Counted from the first letter of the stretch, positions 8,031 to 14,548 are shown. The stretch: 22,002 bases of DNA from Actinomycetota bacterium (GCA_003157715.1 PMKK01000131.1:1-22002); one strand, 5' to 3'. A program made the numbers and translations. The notes: generated by a model from the letters alone, not told the origin.

Positions 8031-9706
8031 TGACTTCTCCCTGCCCGGTCGGCGCCGTCGCTGCCGAAGGCCGGTCGTGGCGGCGGGTCGCGACGACGGT
8101 CGGCGTTGGCCCCCTCAGTGCCAGAGTCTAGCAAATCCGGGCGCTCGGCAGCGACGGCGCTCTTACCGGTCCCGAGAGCAGGTCCGGCCGGCCGGTCTTC
8201 GCGGCGGGCGCGTATGAGGACGGCGACGGCCAGGCCGAACAGGATCGCCATGGGTGGGAAGTTGATGGCCGTGCTCGGGCCGATGATGGCCACGCTGAAC
8301 CCGGCCAGCGCGACCGCCGTCGCGGCACCGAGATAGCGAAGCCACGCGTCGTCGGCGTAGCGCGCCACGCGCGCCATCGACACCAGCAGAAGGAGGTAGA
8401 TCGTGACGAAGACAAACAGCCCCGGCAGGCCGCCGTCGACGAGCACTTCCATCCACCAGTCGTGCAGGTTGAGCACACTGAAGCTCGGGTTCTGCGTCGC
8501 CACGACGACCTCGGCGTTGCCCGGTCCCACGCCCAGGAAGGCGCGAGAGGCGGCCGCGCGCAGGCCGGCGAGCTGGAGTTCGAAACGGACGCCGCCGCTG
8601 CCCTGGCGGCTGCGCGCCTGGCCGACGACGTTCGTGACCTTGAAGGAGTTGCCGAACTGGCCGCCGCGACCGACCAGCAGCAGTCCCACGCCGAGCAGGA
8701 CGACGACCGCGAGGATGGCCATGATCAGGCGGGCACGGCGGCCACTGCGCAGGGCGATCACGCCACCGACGAGGAACGTCTCGAGGCCGATTGCGAGAAG
8801 GCTCGAACGCGAGCCGCTGAACAGCAGAGCGGCGGAGCTCGCAACCAGTGCCGCGGCGACCAGCAGAGTGGTCGCCGCGCTGCGCCGGAGCGCCGGCAAC
8901 AGCAGGATGAAAGGCCAGCAGAACGCCAGGTACGTGGCGAAGTCGTTGGTGTTGCGAAAGAAAGCCGCCGGGCGGCGGCGGAGCGTGTGGAAGGTCGCGG
9001 CGGTCGGCAGATGAACACGCAATGTCCACTCGGCGGTGGCCACCAGCAGGGCGAGCCCGAGCACCAGGGCGAGACCGAACAGGAGGTACCTCAGGCGTCG
9101 GCGGCTGATGCCCGCGCTGGCCGTCGCGGCTGCCACGGCGCCCAGGCTGAAAAACTGGAACAGGTAGATCAGGCCGGCGTGCGGATCGGGCGCCCAGGCC
9201 AGGGTGATCGTGAGCCAGCAGGCCCAGGCGCCGAAAAGGAACACGTAAGTCGCGGCTTCGAGGTGCCAGCGCCGGTGCACGAGGACGAGCCACAGAAGTC
9301 CGGCAAGGCCGACGAGCGCAAGCACGATGCGAAACGCAAAGAGCTGCCTGGCGCTCGGTAAGGCGAACGCGGGGCCGAGGACGGCGAGCGCCGGCAGCGC
9401 AATGACGGCGGCCGCCAGGAACCGCCCCATCGGCACTCGGGCCAGACGTGCGCGGGCGAGTGCGAGGACCACGGCGACCAGGGCAATCAGAGGCAGGCCG
9501 ACGGCGAGGGCGATGTGGCTGCGCGATCCGTTGCCGCGCTGGGTAGAGGCCGTGAGCGCCATCGTGACCAGAGCGGCGCAGACCAGCAGCGTCGTCGTGG
9601 TCAGGGCACTCGGTGCGCGCCGCGTGGCAGGGGACGCCGGTTCAGCCACGGTGCTCGGCGAGGTCGTCGAGATGCTCGCCGAGCCGCCGCGTGAGCGCGC
9701 GGCCAT
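8027..9706 (-). CDS. O-antigen polymerase/ligase (Wzy/WaaL-like) membrane protein
   Basis: A polytopic inner-membrane protein of about 540-559 residues with roughly a dozen hydrophobic helices. The Wzy_C/O-antigen ligase signature is clear: FRNTNDFATYLAF, LFSGSRSSLLAIG, the large external loop with RFELQLAGLRAAASRAFLGVGPGNAE, and NLHDWWMEVLVDGGLPGLF. Such proteins either polymerise repeat units or ligate the finished glycan to its acceptor on the outer face of the membrane; the sequence does not separate these. The C-terminal 60 residues are hydrophilic and Pro/Arg/Asp-rich, probably a cytosolic tail. ATG at 9706 is the longest start, but no Shine-Dalgarno sequence precedes it. GTG at 9649, which overlaps the stop of a possible small upstream ORF, is an equally plausible start. 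The stop overlaps the PIG-L start by four bases. Confidence 0.88.
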   Translation of the reverse strand: MAARSRGGSASISTTSPSTVAEPASPATRRAPSALTTTTLLVCAALVTMALTASTQRGNGSRSHIALAVGLPLIALVAVVLALARARLARVPMGRFLAAAVIALPALAVLGPAFALPSARQLFAFRIVLALVGLAGLLWLVLVHRRWHLEAATYVFLFGAWACWLTITLAWAPDPHAGLIYLFQFFSLGAVAAATASAGISRRRLRYLLFGLALVLGLALLVATAEWTLRVHLPTAATFHTLRRRPAAFFRNTNDFATYLAFCWPFILLLPALRRSAATTLLVAAALVASSAALLFSGSRSSLLAIGLETFLVGGVIALRSGRRARLIMAILAVVVLLGVGLLLVGRGGQFGNSFKVTNVVGQARSRQGSGGVRFELQLAGLRAAASRAFLGVGPGNAEVVVATQNPSFSVLNLHDWWMEVLVDGGLPGLFVFVTIYLLLLVSMARVARYADDAWLRYLGAATAVALAGFSVAIIGPSTAINFPPMAILFGLAVAVLIRARREDRPAGPALGTGKSAVAAERPDLLDSGTEGANADRRRDPPPRPAFGSDGADRAGRSQ

Positions 9707-9794
9707 GGCATCGAGCGACCACGGCCGGGCCGGGTGCCGGCAGGCACCCGGCCCGAGCGTCGGCGACGAAGCCGTCGAGTGGTTTCTGATTCAC
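9642..9794 (-). CDS. Possible small leaderless ORF upstream of O-antigen ligase gene
   Basis: This frame of 50 codons begins with GTG seven bases after a TGC-TATCAT promoter box. The string around it is nearly identical to the leaderless start of the GT4 gene at 4897. Codon third positions are mostly G or C, and the C-terminal half (RALTRRLGEHLDDLAEHRG) looks like an amphipathic helix. Its stop overlaps the alternative GTG start of the membrane protein at 9649. I recognise no family. It could be a real small protein, a leader peptide through a strong hairpin, or simply the transcript leader. It shares bases with the N-terminal codons of the 9706 start of the next gene, so only one of the two readings may be real. 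Confidence 0.38.
   Translation of the reverse strand: MNQKPLDGFVADARAGCLPAPGPAVVARCHGRALTRRLGEHLDDLAEHRG
9726..9755 (-). promoter_or_regulatory. 13-bp perfect hairpin in ligase leader
   Basis: Bases 9726-9738 pair perfectly with 9743-9755 around a four-base loop. The stem is almost all G-C and lies 40-70 bases into the predicted transcript, inside the possible small ORF. No T tract follows, so it is not a standard terminator. It may pause polymerase or ribosomes, or may simply be a palindrome. Confidence 0.5.
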
Positions 9795-9801
9795 GCCGCT
9801 G

Positions 9802-9810
9802 ATGATAGCA
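9802..9810 (-). promoter_or_regulatory. Extended -10 promoter, leaderless start
   Basis: The minus strand reads TGC-TATCAT, ending seven bases before GTG at 9794. TATCATCAGCGGCGTGA here differs by one base from the sequence before the GT4 gene at 4897. It drives the possible small ORF, the O-antigen polymerase/ligase gene and the PIG-L gene. It is back to back with the promoter of the plus-strand acetyltransferase gene. Confidence 0.6.
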
Positions 9811-9882
9811 GAGCCCGGCCGTCGGCGAAGAGCCGAACATCGGCAACGACCTCGCGGCGCGAGGGGTGGGCCGCAAGCTCCC

Positions 9883-9911
9883 TGGACTGCACAGGCCGGG
9901 CGTGGTTTACT
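9883..9911 (+). promoter_or_regulatory. Promoter of acetyltransferase gene, leaderless start
   Basis: TGGACT at 9883-9888 is followed after 17 bases by TTTACT at 9906-9911, preceded by TGG as in an extended -10. The GTG start codon at 9919 is seven bases further on. Each hexamer matches four of six consensus positions and the spacing is ideal. No Shine-Dalgarno sequence precedes the GTG, in keeping with a leaderless transcript. Confidence 0.5.
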
Positions 9912-9918
9912 CGCCGGC

Positions 9919-10599
9919 GTGAGCGTCGAACCACAGCCAGCCTCGTCGCCGGCACGGCGCGAACTCGTCATCGTCGGTGCAGGCGGCTTCGCGCGTGAGG
10001 TCCTGGCCCTGACCAGGGCTATCGCGCGAGCCGGCTCGGACGACTGGCGGGTCGTTGCCTTTCTGGGCCGCGGCGGCGACCCGCTCGGGAGCGAGCTCGA
10101 CGGCATCCCCGTCGTGGGCGCGGCCTCTTCGCGGCGGCCGTCCGGGCAGAGGCCCGCCGGCGTGTCGGGCATCGGGTACCCGCAAGGCCGGCGTGCCGAG
10201 GTCGAAGCGCGGGCTGCCGAGGTATCGTCGTGGGCTACGCTGATCCACCCCGGCGTCGGCTTCGACTCCGACAGGGTGCGTATCGGCGCGGGCTGCGTCG
10301 TGCTCGAAGGATCGAGCTTCACCACCGATCTCACGCTGGGTCGTCACGTCATGCTGCACCTGCACTGCACCGTCACCCACGACTGCGTGCTCGAAGACTA
10401 CGTTTCGCTCATGCCCGGCTGCCACGTCTCGGGCAACGTCACGCTGCGCGAGGGCGTCTTCATGGGCGCCGGGGCGGTCGTTCTGCAGGGTCTCGAGGTC
10501 GGTGCCTGGGCGTCGGTCGGGGCGGGAGCGGTCGTCACCGAGGATGTGCCCGCCGGCGCGACCGTAGTCGGCATACCGGCCCGGGTCGTGCGCACCTGA
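9919..10599 (+). CDS. PglD/NeuD-type sugar acetyltransferase
   Basis: A 226-residue acetyltransferase with the two-domain PglD/NeuD layout. An N-terminal Rossmann-like domain (ELVIVGAGGFAREVLALTRAI, about 15-36) is followed by a left-handed beta-helix of hexapeptide repeats from about residue 110 to the end. The likely catalytic histidine is in TVTHDCVLEDYV, and the C-terminus ends VGIPARVVRT as in the family. It transfers an acetyl group from acetyl-CoA to an amino sugar nucleotide. In this locus it would act after the DegT aminotransferase. GTG at 9919 is chosen because it gives the usual short N-terminus and is placed seven bases after a -10 box; the longer frame to 9802 is Arg-rich and covers the divergent promoters. 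It is the only plus-strand gene inside the polysaccharide block. Confidence 0.9.
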   Translation: MSVEPQPASSPARRELVIVGAGGFAREVLALTRAIARAGSDDWRVVAFLGRGGDPLGSELDGIPVVGAASSRRPSGQRPAGVSGIGYPQGRRAEVEARAAEVSSWATLIHPGVGFDSDRVRIGAGCVVLEGSSFTTDLTLGRHVMLHLHCTVTHDCVLEDYVSLMPGCHVSGNVTLREGVFMGAGAVVLQGLEVGAWASVGAGAVVTEDVPAGATVVGIPARVVRT

Positions 10600-10604
10600 G
10601 CGCC

Positions 10605-10631
10605 GCCGCCGCCCGGCCCGGGGGCGGCGGT
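10605..10631. terminator. GC hairpin between convergent genes
   Basis: Bases 10606-10614 pair with 10622-10630 (nine bp, plus a G-U pair outside) around a seven-base loop. The element begins six bases after the acetyltransferase stop and lies before the end of the convergent ATP-grasp gene. No T tract is present, so it may be a weak or factor-assisted bidirectional terminator. Confidence 0.4.
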
Positions 10632-10674
10632 TACGCCCCCCGCCCCCGCTGTCGGCGCCGTCGGCGCCGCGGGC

Positions 10675-11718
10675 TCAGACGTCCCAGCAGACCTGGTCGT
10701 AGTAGCGCACGATGCGACGCGAGGAGCGCACGCGGGCCTGGGCCGAGCGCACGTCGGGCGGGCTGAGCTCGCCGAGCGCGTACTTGATGCCGAGGTACGG
10801 CAGGATGAAATCGTCCTGGTAGACGAAGGTCGACACGCGTGGGTTGACCTCGAGCAGGTTGTCGCCCTTGAACTGGATGTTCACGAACCAGTCGAGGCCG
10901 AGCGTGCGGCAGATGTGGCGCGAGACTTCGATCAGGTCGGGCCGATCGACCGTCTTGGCAGCCATCGCCAGGCCGGTGTCGATGGCTTCGCGCGTCTTGG
11001 CCTGGGCAAGCACGATCTCGCCGCGGTCGATCAGCGCGTCGACCGTGAACTCGACGCCCTCCACATACTCCATCAGCATCAGAGTCGGAAAGGGCGCCAC
11101 GCCGGCGAACAGGGCCGCGAATTCGTCGAGGGTCATGTAGAGGTTGTTGGGGCGCTCGTGCAGCAGGACGTGCACCTTGTCGATGCCGGCCGAGAGAATG
11201 CGAAACCCGCGCGAACCTTTGCTCACCGGCGGTTTGAAGCACACCGGCTTGCCCGGGTAGCCGAGCTCATGGGCGCCGGCGACGAACTCATCGAGGCTGG
11301 CGGGCAGCAGCAGCGAGGGCTGGGGCACCGGCGAGCCGCGCAGCGCTTCGTGCATGGCCGCCTTGTCGTTGCACAGGGCGATCGCCTCGGGGCTTGCTAC
11401 CAATGTCTTTGCGCCAAGCCTCTCGAAGGCCGGCCGGTGGGCGGCGATGGGGGCCACTTCGTTGCTTGACTGCACGAACAGTATCTCGGGACGCTCACGC
11501 TCGACGATGCGCAGCAGGGCGGGTATGTAGTCGGGCGAGTCGCCGGCCGGCACGGTCTCGAAGCCGTCGCACAGGAACCTGCCGACGGCGTTGGCCCGCA
11601 CGTCGACGCCGAAGATCGTGAGGTCGCGCTCACCGTTGGCCTTGAGCTGCCGGATCAGCGCGGCGGCGCCGGGGCAGCCGGCCGCCGTGAGGACGAGCTT
11701 GAGCGGTCTCAGTGACAT
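10675..11718 (-). CDS. ATP-grasp domain ligase (CarB/PylC-like)
   Basis: A 347-residue ATP-grasp enzyme. The N-terminal pre-ATP-grasp domain starts LKLVLTAAGCPGAAALIRQLK and FGVDVRANAVGRFLCDGF, as in carbamoyl-phosphate-synthase-like and PylC-like proteins. The ATP-grasp core follows, with CNDKAAMHEAL, the nucleotide-binding KPPVSKGSRGF loop, LMEYVEGVEFTVDAL, and the metal-binding LLEVNPRVST near residue 315. Such enzymes form amide or peptide-like bonds through an acyl-phosphate. Here the likely role is to attach an amino acid or other carboxylate to an amino sugar of the glycan, which would suit a locus that also carries an aminotransferase and a deacetylase. The ATG at 11718 overlaps the stop of the PIG-L fragment by ten bases; the Shine-Dalgarno sequence is weak (GAGAG). 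The substrate is unknown. Confidence 0.85.
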   Translation of the reverse strand: MSLRPLKLVLTAAGCPGAAALIRQLKANGERDLTIFGVDVRANAVGRFLCDGFETVPAGDSPDYIPALLRIVERERPEILFVQSSNEVAPIAAHRPAFERLGAKTLVASPEAIALCNDKAAMHEALRGSPVPQPSLLLPASLDEFVAGAHELGYPGKPVCFKPPVSKGSRGFRILSAGIDKVHVLLHERPNNLYMTLDEFAALFAGVAPFPTLMLMEYVEGVEFTVDALIDRGEIVLAQAKTREAIDTGLAMAAKTVDRPDLIEVSRHICRTLGLDWFVNIQFKGDNLLEVNPRVSTFVYQDDFILPYLGIKYALGELSPPDVRSAQARVRSSRRIVRYYDQVCWDV

Positions 11719-11903
11719 AGGGTCTCTCGCTTGAGTCGGGGGCTGCCGGGTCCGCGCTGGATGATCCAGCGGTAGGCTTCGAAGACCTCCGCGCAGTCGC
11801 AGCCGACGTCGAGCGCACGCGTGAAGGCGACGTTGCGCATGCCGTCCTCGCGGACGAAGTCGCGGTGCTGCCGCGACTTGTAGCGTGCGGCGTGATCAGC
11901 CAC
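11709..11903 (-). pseudogene. C-terminal fragment of a second PIG-L deacetylase
   Basis: The 64 codons from GTG at 11903 encode a piece that aligns with residues 165-211 of the intact PIG-L protein at 7395-8030. RQHRDFVREDGMRNVAFTRA corresponds to QQHRNYIREDYIRNVALTRA, and both copies continue to EVFEAYRWI or EVFEVYRWI. The DNA is also clearly related over about 120 bases. Neither metal motif (PHTDD, HQDH) is present, so it cannot be an active deacetylase. It ends with an unrelated 17-residue tail and overlaps the ATP-grasp start. It is probably what is left of a paralogue after deletion or recombination, although it keeps an open frame and a start codon. A small expressed protein cannot be excluded. 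Confidence 0.75.
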
Positions 11904-13222
11904 GAGGCAGATCGCTCAGGCGATCGAGGATCTGGGCGAGTCTGAGCGGTGAGGGCGCGGGCGGCGTAGCGCTCGAGCACCGCCGGGTCGGCGGCGCGCA
12001 GCGCGCCGGCGCGGACCCTGTCGACGAACGCGGCGAGGGCGGTGGCCCCCCCCCCACCCCCGACTTCGTCGAGTACTCGCGCCGCGGCCGACGTCTCCGG
12101 CGTCATGGCAAACATGGGCCGCCCGCTTTCCAGGTACTCGAAGAGCTTGCTGGACATCGACTCTGGTGCGTCGCCGGTGATGAGCAGCAGGGCGCTCGCG
12201 GCGCGCTGGTAGCCGAGAGCCACGGAGTGTGGCACATAGGTCAGCGTGCGCACCCGGCCGGCGATGCCGAGGGACTCGGCGTAGGCTCGGATGTGCCTGT
12301 CGTCGCCACCTATGAACACCACGCCGATCTCGCTGGGCAGCTCCGCCAGGGCTTCAAGGAAGCGGGCGGCTTTCTCGCCGCGCCCGTAGAGGCGCCCCGT
12401 GTAAACGAACCAGAAGCCTTTGCCGAGCGTGACGTCGGCGACCGTCTCGGCGGGGTCGAAGCCGTTGGGGAGGACGCTGACTCGAGGCGCGAGCGTGGGG
12501 AACCTGCGCCGCAGGTCGTCGGCGATCGGCTCGTTCACCGCGGTCGCGGCGGCCGCGCGAGCCAGCGCCCAGCGCTCGAGCGCCACATTGGCGCGCTCGT
12601 GGAGGGCCGTCTTGTAGCGCAGGTACTGGTGAGTCGGCCACGGGTCGCGATAGTCCGCGAGCCAGGGCAGGCCGGTGCGGCCGGCTACGCTGGCCGCCGC
12701 CAGGTGCGTGCTGCCTCGCGGGTAGCTCGAAAAGATCGCCGCGAAGTTCTCGCGAGTCACGAGGCGCACGCCGGCGAGCACCGCCGACGGCACCCATCCG
12801 ACGTACGGGTCGGGGATGAACAGCCAATGGTTGATCTCCTGGCTGCGGCTGCGGTGCCTTTGGCTGGCGACGAGGTTGCGCCGCGCCGCGGCCGGGTCGC
12901 CGTGCGACTGTGCCGCGGCCGGGTCGCCGTGCGACTGCGCCGCGGCCGGGTCGCCGTGCGACTGCGCCGCGGTGGGGCTTCTTCTTGCCTGTAGAGCGGC
13001 CGTGGCCCGGCGCGCCAGCGCGTAGGCGGCGTCGGGTGAAGGTGTGAGCGTGCGAATGACGCGCACCCCCTCGGGGTCCGGCAGCGGCCCCTGCGCCCGG
13101 AACGTGAGCACCGTCGGCTCCCAGCCGAACTCCGGCAGGTATCGCAGGAACCTCAACTGACGGGCGTTGCCGCCGCTCGGCACGGGTGGGAAGTACGCAG
13201 CGAAGTAAAGCAGCTTCTTCAC
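11896..13222 (-). CDS. GT4-like glycosyltransferase with C-terminal frameshift
   Basis: A GT-B glycosyltransferase of about 441 residues. It begins KKLLYFAAYFPPVPSGGNAR, has the RGSTHLAAASVAGRTGLPWL and ADYRDPWP segments, then VSVLPNGFDP, FVYTGRLYGRGEKA and SSKLFEYLESGRPMFAMTPE, typical of the donor domain. Residues 85-112 are a 9-residue repeat (AQSHGDPAA) in a linker not expected in the family. A run of ten G residues encodes Gly-rich sequence before the last helices. After YAARAL the literal frame becomes implausible, whereas the +1 frame continues LRLAQILDRLSDLPRG and stops at 11896, which looks like the natural end; the literal frame runs on to 11630. GTG at 13222 has AGAGGA four bases upstream and gives the family N-terminus. 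Confidence 0.83.
12046..12055 (-). repeat. Ten-base homopolymer inside GT4 gene
   Basis: The plus strand has ten C in a row, then A, then five C. On the coding strand this is G5-T-G10 within the Gly-rich stretch after LDEV. The frame is intact across it as given. Tracts of this length often slip, either in cells (phase variation) or during sequencing. Confidence 0.85.
12887..12974 (-). repeat. 27-bp in-frame tandem repeat in GT4 gene
   Basis: Copies begin at 12887, 12914 and 12941 with a partial fourth at 12968. Copies are nearly identical, differing by single bases. The period is nine codons and encodes AQSHGDPAA, so copy-number change would keep the frame. It falls in a linker between the first half of the N-terminal domain and the rest of the enzyme. 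Confidence 0.92.
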
Positions 13223-13260
13223 AAGGTCCTCTCGACAGGCGACGATCGGGGCCAGCACAT
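13219..13260 (-). CDS. Possible 13-residue leaderless upstream ORF
   Basis: An ATG at 13260 lies seven bases after TATGAT, the same spacing as the leaderless genes in this locus. The 13-codon frame ends with TGA overlapping the GTG of the glycosyltransferase gene (GTGA). It could couple translation of the downstream gene. The peptide (MCWPRSSPVERTL) has no recognisable features, and the downstream gene has its own Shine-Dalgarno sequence, so this may be chance. Confidence 0.25.
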   Translation of the reverse strand: MCWPRSSPVERTL

Positions 13261-13267
13261 GACGTGT

Positions 13268-13273
13268 ATCATA
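13268..13273 (-). promoter_or_regulatory. -10 box upstream of GT4 gene
   Basis: The minus strand reads TATGAT in an AT-richer patch of a 188-bp divergent gap. Transcription would begin near 13260, giving a leader of about 39 bases with AGAGGA before GTG 13222. No clear -35 hexamer is found at 16-18 bases. Confidence 0.45.
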
Positions 13274-13343
13274 CCTTTTGGCCGTCGAGCCGATAGGTAA
13301 AGGGTAGGCGCGCTGCGGCGCGAACCAGAGACGACGGTTGCGA

Positions 13344-13409
13344 CGTCTCCTTCCGGTCGGGACAAGCGATCGGCACGAGTCGTGGCGCGGGCGGGCAGCG
13401 AGGGAGACG
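13344..13409 (+). promoter_or_regulatory. Leader stem that buries the SpoIID-gene Shine-Dalgarno
   Basis: Bases 13344-13353 (CGTCTCCTTC) can pair with 13400-13409 (GAGGGAGACG): ten contiguous pairs including one G-U. The right arm is the Shine-Dalgarno sequence GAGGGAG and ends one base before GTG 13411. The 46-base loop contains a small CACG/CGTG hairpin. The layout parallels the leader at 20580-20676 of the other exported protein, and its left arm shares GTCTC-TTCCG wording. A role in translational control is inferred. Confidence 0.42.
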
Positions 13410-13410
13410 C

Positions 13411-14514
13411 GTGAATCAGACACGATCTGCTGGATACGGCAAGAAGCGGCGCACCGTGGTGTGGCTGGCGGTCGCCGGCACGCTGGCTGCCGCTCTACTG
13501 CTCGCCGCAAGCTCGGCTGCGCCCGCGACCTCGGCTGCCGCCACGACGTCGGCTGCGCCCGCGTCGTCAGCGCTCACTCCGCCGGCTACCATCAAGGTCG
13601 CCCGACGGTTCCCGGCCAACGATCCGAGCGGCGTGATCGTCGCCGTCGACACGGTCGATTTTCGTACCTACTGCGTGCGCGTGCTCTCGCATGAGTGGGC
13701 GCCGCCCAGCGCGTTCTCCGACGAGGCGCTCAGAGCCGGCGCGCTGGCCGTGAAAGACTATGCCTGGTACTGGGCCACGCGGCCGACCAAGCTGAGCGAC
13801 GTCGCGGCCTGGGGCGCCAATGTCGACGACACGACCAACTATCAGGAATACATGAACTGGGACTACGGCCAGCGCTACCGGGACGCCGTCAACAGCACGT
13901 GGGGGACAGCTCTGACCCGCGACGGGCAGATCTTCGAGGCGTCCTACTACGCCGGCAGCTACTCCGGCTCGGCGACCGACGGCAGCCACATGACGCAGTG
14001 GGGCTCGCAGTACTGGGCCGCTCAGGGCAAAGACCACCAGTGGATCCTCGACTACTACTACCCGGGCACGCAGCTCGTCGCGGCGGCAGGCGGTAGCGCC
14101 GTCACCACGACGGCTTCGTCTTCGGCGGCATCATCCTCGACGGCCTGGAGCGGCCCCGACGCGCCCAAGGGCGCGGCCAAGCTCGACGTGATCGGTCCCG
14201 TGCAGCTTGCCCCAGGGCCCTACCGGCAGGGCCAGACCCTCAAGGCCGACTTCACCTTGCGCAACGACGGCGCCAAGGCCGGCACCTGGGCGTCGGTCAC
14301 ACTGGTCGCCCGCGGGCCGGGCGACCAGGAGCGCGACCTCGGCTCGGTCGCCAACGTCACCCTCAAGCCCGGCGAGTACCGGCTGTTCACCGGCCGCGTC
14401 AAGCTTGACCTGGCGGGCCGTTGGCACGGCTGGCTGATCGTCGGCCAGAACGGCACGCTCGCCTTGCTCGACGGCGGGGCGCCGTTCGAGTTCGTGGTAG
14501 CCAAGGCGAACTAG
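13411..14514 (+). CDS. SpoIID/LytB-domain exported protein
   Basis: A 367-residue protein with a positively charged N-terminus (GKKRRT), a hydrophobic signal or anchor segment at about 16-33, and an Ala/Ser/Thr-rich low-complexity linker to about 57. A SpoIID/LytB domain follows at about 62-222. Visible family motifs are VDFRTYCVRVLSHEW, SDEALRAGALAVKDYAWYW and the C-terminal SHMTQWGSQYWAAQGK with ILDYYYPGTQL. In Bacillus SpoIID is a lytic transglycosylase acting on denuded glycan; related proteins occur in non-sporing Actinomycetota as cell-wall enzymes or amidase enhancers. Residues 253-367 form a second beta-rich CARDB-like domain (FTLRNDGAKAGTWASVTL). GTG at 13411 has GAGGGAG four bases upstream. 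It diverges from the GT4 gene and converges with the arginase-like gene. Confidence 0.88.
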   Translation: MNQTRSAGYGKKRRTVVWLAVAGTLAAALLLAASSAAPATSAAATTSAAPASSALTPPATIKVARRFPANDPSGVIVAVDTVDFRTYCVRVLSHEWAPPSAFSDEALRAGALAVKDYAWYWATRPTKLSDVAAWGANVDDTTNYQEYMNWDYGQRYRDAVNSTWGTALTRDGQIFEASYYAGSYSGSATDGSHMTQWGSQYWAAQGKDHQWILDYYYPGTQLVAAAGGSAVTTTASSSAASSSTAWSGPDAPKGAAKLDVIGPVQLAPGPYRQGQTLKADFTLRNDGAKAGTWASVTLVARGPGDQERDLGSVANVTLKPGEYRLFTGRVKLDLAGRWHGWLIVGQNGTLALLDGGAPFEFVVAKAN

Positions 14515-14548
14515 CCGCTCGGCAGCCGCTACCGCGGCCCGCACCACG

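Noticed and set aside
9802..9918. Longer N-terminus for the PglD-type acetyltransferase
   Set aside because: The extra residues are Arg/Gly-rich, unlike the family, and the DNA there holds both divergent promoters. GTG 9919 fits the family length.
12887..12974. CRISPR-like repeat array
   Set aside because: The copies are directly adjacent with no unique spacers, are in frame with a glycosyltransferase and encode a 9-residue unit.
11885..12994. Long plus-strand open frame over the GT4 gene
   Set aside because: It is the mirror of the minus-strand glycosyltransferase, which has family motifs. The plus-strand reading has only low-complexity Arg/Gly/Ala sequence.
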